Assembly: GCA_003139695.1 (NCBI GenBank)
Contig: PLJM01000011.1
Coordinates: 229,695-293,694 of the forward strand
DNA from: Candidatus Dormiibacterota bacterium
Lineage (GTDB): Bacteria > Chloroflexota > Dormibacteria > Dormibacterales > Dormibacteraceae
Length of the DNA stretch: 64,000 nt
Direction of reading: 5' to 3'
Shown here: positions 49,183 to 55,692 of the stretch, piece by piece
How positions within the stretch are numbered: the first letter of the stretch is position 1
Layout of the letters: every line of letters starts with the position of its first letter
The notes under the pieces: model-generated
What the model was told of the DNA's origin: nothing
Databases searched by the model: none
What the model saw: only the letters and a program-made list of their open reading frames with translations
Made by a program: the position numbers and the translations under genes

Positions 49183-49983
49183 ATGTCGATAACTGCAGGT
49201 CAAATCGGCCGGCCAGGTCGGGGCCGGCTCTACATCGTCATCGGCGCAATCCTGGCAGTGCTTGCCTTTGGGACCGCCGCAGCTGTGGCGAGCCTTCCAC
49301 TGCTCTCCTCGAGCTCAACGGGCACCCAGGTCGTTGTGGCCAGGAACAGCATCACGGCGCGGACGCGGATTCAGGCGTCGGACCTTGAGCTCAGATCCAT
49401 CTCTCCCACCCCACCCGAATCCTTCACCGCCGTCGCCCTGGTCGCCGGCAAAGGCGCGCGCGTCGATATCCCCGCCGGCTCGCCGGTGACCGCAAATCTA
49501 ATCACCACCACTCCGGACCAGCTCAACAACGGCGACGCCACCTACCTGCCCATCCCACCGGGCTACGTGGCGGTGACGGTCCCCACGTCCGAGCAGGTCG
49601 GGGTCGCCGGCTACATCCAGGTCGGCGACCGGCTGGTCGTCCTGGCGACGATTAGCACCGCGGCCTTCGGCCCTGGCACCGCGAGGCCTGTCGTCCGCAC
49701 TGTGTTCCGCGACCTCGTCGTGATCAGGGTGGGCCCGGCGTCAGCGACTGGGCAGTCAGGCGCGGGTCAGCTCACGAGCAGCCTGACCGTGTTGGTGACG
49801 AGCTGCGACGCCGAATACCTGTTCTGGCTCCTCAACAACGCTGTTCTCAAGTACGAGCTCGAATCTTCCAGCGACTACGGAACCATCCCGACGGCCGCCG
49901 ATTCCAAGTGCCCGAACCTCAGCTCGGCGACTGGAGTGGGTCCGAAGCAAGTCGATGACAGATGGCACTTCACGACGCCCTGA
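49183..49983 (+). CDS. cpaB: Flp pilus assembly protein CpaB/RcpC
   Basis: A 266-aa protein with one N-terminal helix (LYIVIGAILAVLAFGTAAAV), a SAF domain (VVVARNSITARTRIQASDLELRS, split here for brevity, followed by DIPAGSPVTANLI) and the RcpC domain (IPPGYVAVTVPTSEQVGVAG, IQVGDRLVVLATI). In diderms CpaB works with the secretin; in monoderm-like bacteria it occurs without one. The 43-base gap upstream holds nothing notable. Confidence 0.9.
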   Translation: MSITAGQIGRPGRGRLYIVIGAILAVLAFGTAAAVASLPLLSSSSTGTQVVVARNSITARTRIQASDLELRSISPTPPESFTAVALVAGKGARVDIPAGSPVTANLITTTPDQLNNGDATYLPIPPGYVAVTVPTSEQVGVAGYIQVGDRLVVLATISTAAFGPGTARPVVRTVFRDLVVIRVGPASATGQSGAGQLTSSLTVLVTSCDAEYLFWLLNNAVLKYELESSSDYGTIPTAADSKCPNLSSATGVGPKQVDDRWHFTTP

Positions 49984-49986
49984 CCG

Positions 49987-50937
49987 ATGCCACTGATTAT
50001 TGTCGCCGTCGCCGTCGCCGCCGCCGCAGGGGTGGCGCTGGTCATGTACGGACTTGTCAGTAGGGACCGAGTCGTCGCGGCGACCAACATCGATCAGAGC
50101 GCAAGAGTCACCTATCGAACCCTCGCAGACGTTCGGGAGCAGCTGCGCCGCCGTTTCGAGCCGACCGGAACACCGGTCTGGATCGCCGCGAACCAGAACG
50201 CCAACCCGCTGGCGGCGGATCTTGCCAGCGCCGACCTGCAGCTGCGGCCGTACGAGTTTCGCCTGCTCCAGGCGGCGGTGGCTGTCGTCTTTGTGCTCGT
50301 CGCTTTCCTTCGATTCGGCGTCAGCATCGCGGTGCCGGTTCTCGGCGTGGTCGGCTACGTGCTGCCTGCCCTTTATCTGCGCAACCGGCGTGGCCGCCGC
50401 CTCCAAACGTTTGAAGCGGGGCTGCCACGCGCGATGGAGTTGATCGCGAACTCAATCAAGGCAGGCCAATCGATCGCTCAGTCCCTGAGCGCCGTGACAG
50501 AGAATGCCGGGCCCCCTCTCAGCGAGGAATTCGGGCTCGCTCGCCGCGAGGTCGAGCTGGGGGCTTCTGTCGACAGCGCGCTTACCAACATGGTGAAGAG
50601 GATGGGCAGCTCCGACCTGCGCCTCGTCGTCATGGTGATCACCATCCAGCACTCGGTCGGTGGCGACCTGCCCGCAATTCTTACCACCCTGGCCGACACC
50701 ATGAGACAGCGCGCCGAGATGCGCGAGGAGATCCTCGCCGCGACTGCCCAGTCGCGTGCCTCGAGCTTGATCATCACGCTGTTGCCGTTGGCTGCAGCGA
50801 CAGGCCTTTACTTCCTGGTGCCTGACTACTTCCGTCCCATGTTCGCCAGCCCGTTGGGGTGGGTGATGATCGGCATCTCAGCCGGATTGCTGGTGATCGG
50901 GAACGTCATCATTCGCCGGATCACGAAGATCACATGA
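49987..50937 (+). CDS. tadB: Tad inner membrane platform protein TadB
   Basis: T2SSF-domain membrane protein of 316 aa with helices near the N-terminus (PLIIVAVAVAAAAGVALVMY), in the middle (LLQAAVAVVFVLVAFLRFGV) and at the C-terminus. The T2SSF part shows LPRAMELIANSIKAGQSIAQ, GASVDSALTNMVKRMGSSDL and ITIQHSVGGDLPAILTTLAD. It forms the platform with TadC that couples to CpaF. ATG three bases after cpaB. Confidence 0.92.
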   Translation: MPLIIVAVAVAAAAGVALVMYGLVSRDRVVAATNIDQSARVTYRTLADVREQLRRRFEPTGTPVWIAANQNANPLAADLASADLQLRPYEFRLLQAAVAVVFVLVAFLRFGVSIAVPVLGVVGYVLPALYLRNRRGRRLQTFEAGLPRAMELIANSIKAGQSIAQSLSAVTENAGPPLSEEFGLARREVELGASVDSALTNMVKRMGSSDLRLVVMVITIQHSVGGDLPAILTTLADTMRQRAEMREEILAATAQSRASSLIITLLPLAAATGLYFLVPDYFRPMFASPLGWVMIGISAGLLVIGNVIIRRITKIT

Positions 50938-51860
50938 ACGTGTTTCCAGTGATCGTGGGAGTGCTGGCGGCGGGCGGGGTGTGGCTGATCGTCGTCGGCA
51001 TCCGCGGCTCGCGTACGGGCGATGCGGCGAGCCTCGCGCGCCAGCGCCTCGCGCGCCAGGAGATTGGTCTCGGCCAGAGCGCTGTCGCCCTGGAGCTCGA
51101 AAAACCGCTGGGCGAGCGACTGCTCGAGCCCCTTCGGGGCTGGTTCACCTCGCAAGTGATTCGCCTCACCCCGACGGCGCAGGCCGCCACCTTCCGGCGC
51201 CACCTCGATTTCGTCGGCGCGCCGCTGGGCCTCGACGCCGCTGGGCTGCAGATACTGCGGATCGCCGGCGCCGCGACCTTCGGCACCATCGGGGTTGCAC
51301 TGGGCGTGTTCATCGGATCGCCTGTCGGGTTTGGCCTCGCCTTGCTCGCGGGAGCGGTGTTCGGCTTCTATTTGCCGGTTCTGTGGCTGGACCAGCTGGT
51401 CAGGCAGCGGCGTGCAGAGCTCGAAGCGGCGCTCCCCAATGCGCTTGACGTGGTCGCCATCAGCATGGAAGCGGGTCTCGGCCTAGATCGCGCGCTGGAG
51501 CAGCTGGTGCGACACCAGGAAGGCCCGCTGACCTTGCTCGTGGCTCGGGCGCTGCGTGAGATCGAGCTCGGAAGGCCGCGGGCGCAAGCGCTCGAGGAGA
51601 TGGCGCAGGCGACCGGCATCGAGGACTTCGTCGCTCTGGTGCGATCGATCCTCCACGCGGAGCGGACCGGCGTGCCCATCGCCCGCACCATCGCAGCGCA
51701 TTCCGCGCAGATGCGAGTCAAGCGTCGGCTTCGCATTCGGACCGAGGCCGCGCGAGCCTCGTTGAAGATCCTCCTCCCCACCGTCGGCTGCGTGTTTCCG
51801 ACCTTGTGGCTGATCCTTCTAGGTCCGGCCCTGCTCGTCGTCCTCGCCATCAAACACTAG
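50934..51860 (+). CDS. tadC: Tad inner membrane platform protein TadC
   Basis: Second T2SSF protein, 308 aa: ALPNALDVVAISMEAGLGLD, LREIELGRPRAQALEEMAQA, and ILHAERTGVPIARTIAAHSA, with C-terminal helices (ILLPTVGCVFPTLWLILLGP). ATG shares ATGA with tadB. The 3' end overlaps the convergent MBL gene by 42 bases. It closes the plus-strand Tad operon. Confidence 0.92.
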   Translation: MNVFPVIVGVLAAGGVWLIVVGIRGSRTGDAASLARQRLARQEIGLGQSAVALELEKPLGERLLEPLRGWFTSQVIRLTPTAQAATFRRHLDFVGAPLGLDAAGLQILRIAGAATFGTIGVALGVFIGSPVGFGLALLAGAVFGFYLPVLWLDQLVRQRRAELEAALPNALDVVAISMEAGLGLDRALEQLVRHQEGPLTLLVARALREIELGRPRAQALEEMAQATGIEDFVALVRSILHAERTGVPIARTIAAHSAQMRVKRRLRIRTEAARASLKILLPTVGCVFPTLWLILLGPALLVVLAIKH

Positions 51861-52478
51861 GAAGGGATTCGCGCGCTTCTCGCGCCCAATCGTCGTGGAC
51901 GGCCCGTGGCCGCTGTGAACGACGCTGTCATCGGGTTGGGTCAGCAGCTTGCTCTTGATGCCGGCGAGCAGGTCTCGGCCGTTGGAGTTCTTGAAGTCCG
52001 ATCTGCCGATCGATCCGGCGAACAGCGCGTCACCTGTGAACAGCAAGTTTCCGATCTTGAGCGTGACCCCGCCAGGACTGTGGCCGGGCGTGTGTAGCAC
52101 CTCGAACTCGAGCTCGCCTGCGCGGAAGCGCTCGCCCTCGCTGAGGCTGGTGAGGTTGGCGACCGGCGAAGCCTCGACCGCGAACTCCGACCTCAGTGGC
52201 TTGCCATCTGCCAGACCTGCACGTTCTGAGTCGTGGACCGCGACGGGGATCGCGCCAAATTCGTCGATGAGCGCCGGCAGCCCGGCGATGTGGTCGACGT
52301 CGGTATGCGTGAGAAGAATCGCCCGAACCTTGGCCTCGTTCTTTCGCGCCGCCTCGATGACGAGGTCCGGCTCGAAGTTCGCGTCGATGATCACCGCGTC
52401 TTTGGTGTCGTCGTCGATCACGAGGTACGAGTTGGTGCCAAACCGCTTGTCGGCAGTGGCTTCGACGCGGACTTTCAC
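51819..52478 (-). CDS. Metallo-beta-lactamase-fold hydrolase (glyoxalase II-like)
   Basis: A 219-aa protein with LLTHTDVDHIAGLPALIDEF, HTPGHSPGGVTLKIGNLLFTGDALF in two adjoining blocks, and a C-terminal HSGHGPSTTIGREKRANPFL, the layout of glyoxalase II-like hydrolases. In the metal motif HxHxDH the second histidine is aspartate (HTDVDH), which could alter metal binding. GTG at 52478 shares GTGA with the upstream gene, so it is likely the last gene of the rsh operon. Confidence 0.88.
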   Translation of the reverse strand: MKVRVEATADKRFGTNSYLVIDDDTKDAVIIDANFEPDLVIEAARKNEAKVRAILLTHTDVDHIAGLPALIDEFGAIPVAVHDSERAGLADGKPLRSEFAVEASPVANLTSLSEGERFRAGELEFEVLHTPGHSPGGVTLKIGNLLFTGDALFAGSIGRSDFKNSNGRDLLAGIKSKLLTQPDDSVVHSGHGPSTTIGREKRANPFLVFDGEDDEQGRT

Positions 52479-53488
52479 AGCAGGCTCTTGCGAAGTATCA
52501 GGTGGCTCCCAGCCTCGCGGTAAGGCTCGAAGCCGGCCCTGAGAAACATGGCGAGAGGGCCTCGGTAGTTGGTGTGCTGCGAATCGTCGGAACGCTTCGG
52601 GTACGCCTCAACAGTGCTCACACCGCGAGCCCGCAGCCGCTCGACGGCTGCACCGAGCAGCGCGGTAGCCACACCATGCCCACGATATGGAGCCGCGATC
52701 ACAAAGCAAGCCACCGACCCGACACCTTCATGGTTAGCGGCCGCCAGCCCAAATCTGTGCATCAGCCCGCTGAGCCTTGTCGTTTCGCCGTAGTTGCACC
52801 AGCCGATGGGGTTGCCGCCTTCAAACGCAAGGAGCGCGGTCACCTCGGCGTGCTTGATCGATTCGCTCATGTCGTGGCGGTTTTCCTCCGCGACGCGCTT
52901 GGCCGCCTCGTCATCACTAAGGTTCGCGGGTAGGTGGGTCTCAATGCAGTAGCACGACTGCCACTCGGGGAAGTCTTGGAACGCGCGGTGGTCAAAGAAA
53001 TCCAGGTAGGCCGGCAGGAGCGCAGGGCTCACGTCACGGATCTCGACCTCGCCGATCTGGTCCAGGCGCGCCAGCTCGGCGCGCGCGGCCGGATCGGCGG
53101 CCAGCCGCAACCCTTCGAGCTGTGCTTGCGCCTCCGAGGCCAGCATCTGGGAAGCCGGACCCTCGGCCTCCCAAGACTTCCGGGCTGTGGACCGATTGCC
53201 GTCGCCGCTCACCTCCCACGTGACGATGTGAGGAGCGGCTGCCGCAAGTCCCGGTGCGAACACGAATCGCGTGCGAAGCACCAGCCGGCGACCGGGCTCG
53301 ACTGTGACCACGTCCGATTCCTCCACCGCCTTGCCTTCGACGTCAACCCAGCTGATGTGCGCACCCTCCACGAACTCGCCGGTCGGATTCAGTCGGTAAT
53401 ACCAGTCTCGACGACCCCCACCGACCAAGAGGTCCCAGACGATGTTTCGCGGAACGCCGAGCTCGATCGACTGCGCGCCTGCGGTCAC
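52475..53488 (-). CDS. SRPBCC-like domain fused to GNAT acetyltransferase
   Basis: A 337-aa protein. Residues 1-125 look like an AHSA1/SRPBCC lipid-binding-type fold (IELGVPRNIVWDLLVGGG, VEPGRRLVLRTRFVFAPG, HIVTWEVSGDGNRSTARKSW). Residues ~150-335 form a GNAT domain with the acetyl-CoA loop (CFVIAAPYRGHGVATALLGA) and a substrate-side GNPIGWCNYG. The partner substrate is unknown. Start GTG shares GTGA with the rsh stop. Fusion of these two domains is unusual. Confidence 0.78.
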   Translation of the reverse strand: MTAGAQSIELGVPRNIVWDLLVGGGRRDWYYRLNPTGEFVEGAHISWVDVEGKAVEESDVVTVEPGRRLVLRTRFVFAPGLAAAAPHIVTWEVSGDGNRSTARKSWEAEGPASQMLASEAQAQLEGLRLAADPAARAELARLDQIGEVEIRDVSPALLPAYLDFFDHRAFQDFPEWQSCYCIETHLPANLSDDEAAKRVAEENRHDMSESIKHAEVTALLAFEGGNPIGWCNYGETTRLSGLMHRFGLAAANHEGVGSVACFVIAAPYRGHGVATALLGAAVERLRARGVSTVEAYPKRSDDSQHTNYRGPLAMFLRAGFEPYREAGSHLILRKSLL

Positions 53489-55614
53489 GATGCCTCTCGT
53501 GCCACCGTGTGGACGTCCTTGACGCCCTCGAGCTTCTCCATCACGCGGGACAGCTGAGCCAGCGAATCGATCTCCACAGTGGCCGACACGACCGCTGTCT
53601 TGTCGTCATAGACGTGAACTTCGAGCGCCGACATGTTGACGCGGTTCTCTGCCACCACCGTCGCGATGTCGCGAAGAAGTCCCTGCCTGTCCCATGCTTC
53701 GATCTTGATGTCGACCGGATAAAGGTGCGTCGCCTCCGCGTCCCAGTCCACGGGCACCACGCGTGCCCGGTCCTGCGCGTTGACAGCGTTGATGCAATCG
53801 GCCCTGTGCACCGTCACGCCCCGTCCGCGTGTGGTGTAGCCGGCTATCGCATCGCCCGGCACGGGCTGACAGCAGGGCGCGATCTTCGTCAGGATTCCCT
53901 TCTCGCCTCGCACCAGCACGCGCGGGGTGGGCTGCACGTTGGGTATGAGCGGAATCGCGCGAAGATCGCCATCGGCGGCGCCCGTGCTGAGCGCCATGCG
54001 CATCACCACCGCATGCGGCGACAAGTCGCCATAGCCGATGGCGGCGAGGAAATCATCGATCGCGTTGTAGTGGTGGAGGCTCGAGATCTCGTGCAGCTTT
54101 GCGTCGGGCAGGTCCGTGAGGTTGACGCGATGCATGCGCTGAAGCTCTTTGTCCAGCAGGTCGCGCCCTTTGCCAACGTTCTCTTCGCGCCGCTGGCTCT
54201 TGAACCATTTCCTGATGCGCTCTTTGGCCGAGGCGCTCTTGACGAAGTTGAGCCAGTCGCGGCTCGGGCCGTGCGGCGCCTTTGACGTCAGGATCTCGAC
54301 GATTTCGCCGTTCTTCAGCGGGTAGTCGAGCGTGACCATCCGCCCATTGGCCTTGGCGCCGATACAACGGTGTCCGACCTCGGTGTGGATGCGGTAGGCG
54401 AAGTCCACAGGAGTCGAGCCGGCCGGCAGGTTCAAGACCTCTCCTTTCGGGGTGAAGACGTAGACCTCGTCCTGGAACAGGTCAACCTTGACCGTGTCGA
54501 GGAACGACTCGGCGTCCCCCACCTCGTTCTGCCACTCGAGCAGGCTGCGCAGCCATGAAAGCTTCTGGTCGAAGCTCGCGTCCTTGCCGCCCTCCTTGTA
54601 GGCCCAGTGCGCCGCCACGCCGAACTCTGCGAAGCGGTGCATCTCGTGGGTGCGGATCTGGATCTCGATCGGCTCACCGGTGTGGGTGATGACAGTCGTG
54701 TGAAGCGACTGGTAGCCGTTGGACTTCGGCATGGCAACGTAGTCCTTGAAGCGGCCGGGCACCGGCTTCCACAGCGAGTGGACGACGCCCAGGACTCCAT
54801 AGCAATCGCGCACCGAATCGACCTGCACCCTGATCGCCGACAGGTCGTAGATCTCGGTGAAGTCCTTGTTCTCCTTGGTCATCTTTTGCCACACCGAATA
54901 GATGTGCTTCGGCCGGCCGGTGATCTCGGCGGTGATGCCAACGGTCTCGAGCTCACGCGCGAGGATCTCGCGCAGGTCCGACACCAGTGCCTCGCGATCG
55001 CCACGCTTGCGAAAGATCCGCTTCGCGACCTCGTCGTACGCCTCCGGCTCGAGGTAACGGAACGCGAGGTCCTCGAGCTCCCATTTGACCTGGCCGATAC
55101 CGAGCCGGTGCGCGAGTGGCGCGTAGATGTCGAGAGTCTCGCGGGAGATCTTGCGGCGCTTGACATCCGCCAGCGGTTCCAACGTGCGCATGTTGTGCAG
55201 CCGGTCGGCGAGCTTGATGAGGACGACCCGCAGGTCCTCCGCCATCGCGACCATCATCTTGCGGATGTTCTCCGCCTGTTGCTGCTGGTCGGACCGAAGC
55301 GAAAGGCGGCCAAGCTTCGTGACCCCTTCGACCAGCCTGGCCACCTCGGGGCCGAACTCCTTCTCCACCTCCTCGGCGGTGAGCGCGGTGTCCTCGACGG
55401 TGTCGTGGAGCAGAGCCGCTGCGATGGTGGCCGCGTCGAGCTCGAGGTCGGCGAGGATCGCCGCGACCTCCATCGGGTGATTGACATAGTCCTCGCCTGA
55501 CAGCCGGCGCTGACCGGTGTGCGCTTTGACCGCGCGCTCATATGCCCTCGTGACGATCTCCCGATCCGGGGCCTCGAGGTGGTCGGCGATGCGCAGAAGC
55601 TCTGAAACTGTCAC
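53485..55614 (-). CDS. rsh: Bifunctional (p)ppGpp synthetase/hydrolase Rsh
   Basis: Stringent response enzyme of 709 aa. Hydrolase HD domain (HPMEVAAILADL, LLHDTVEDTALTAEEVEKEF), synthetase (YDLSAIRVQVDSVRDCYGVL, GRFKDYVAMPKSNGYQSLHT), TGS (VFTPKGEVLNLPAGSTPVDF), and C-terminal ACT domain (IKIEAWDRQGLLRDIATVVA). The RFKD motif is typical of bifunctional enzymes rather than RelA. GTG start at 55614; a TAAACT box lies 17 bases upstream. Confidence 0.96.
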   Translation of the reverse strand: MTVSELLRIADHLEAPDREIVTRAYERAVKAHTGQRRLSGEDYVNHPMEVAAILADLELDAATIAAALLHDTVEDTALTAEEVEKEFGPEVARLVEGVTKLGRLSLRSDQQQQAENIRKMMVAMAEDLRVVLIKLADRLHNMRTLEPLADVKRRKISRETLDIYAPLAHRLGIGQVKWELEDLAFRYLEPEAYDEVAKRIFRKRGDREALVSDLREILARELETVGITAEITGRPKHIYSVWQKMTKENKDFTEIYDLSAIRVQVDSVRDCYGVLGVVHSLWKPVPGRFKDYVAMPKSNGYQSLHTTVITHTGEPIEIQIRTHEMHRFAEFGVAAHWAYKEGGKDASFDQKLSWLRSLLEWQNEVGDAESFLDTVKVDLFQDEVYVFTPKGEVLNLPAGSTPVDFAYRIHTEVGHRCIGAKANGRMVTLDYPLKNGEIVEILTSKAPHGPSRDWLNFVKSASAKERIRKWFKSQRREENVGKGRDLLDKELQRMHRVNLTDLPDAKLHEISSLHHYNAIDDFLAAIGYGDLSPHAVVMRMALSTGAADGDLRAIPLIPNVQPTPRVLVRGEKGILTKIAPCCQPVPGDAIAGYTTRGRGVTVHRADCINAVNAQDRARVVPVDWDAEATHLYPVDIKIEAWDRQGLLRDIATVVAENRVNMSALEVHVYDDKTAVVSATVEIDSLAQLSRVMEKLEGVKDVHTVAREAS

Positions 55615-55647
55615 GTGGTCACTCGAACAGAAGTTTAGGAGAGGTTT

Positions 55648-55681
55648 GGGGGAGGCCCATCCCGGTCCCCCTGCCTAGACT
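55648..55681. promoter_or_regulatory. Hairpin and -10 box in the rsh/HD-GYP divergent region
   Basis: GGGGGA...TCCCCC (55648-55671) forms an inverted repeat with an inner CC/GG pair. TAGACT (55676-55681) lies 11 bases before the HD-GYP ATG, another leaderless-type geometry. The hairpin loop resembles the first hairpin of the dispersed element at 16.6 kb, but the match is short. Confidence 0.4.
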
Positions 55682-55692
55682 TAGCCGGCTAC

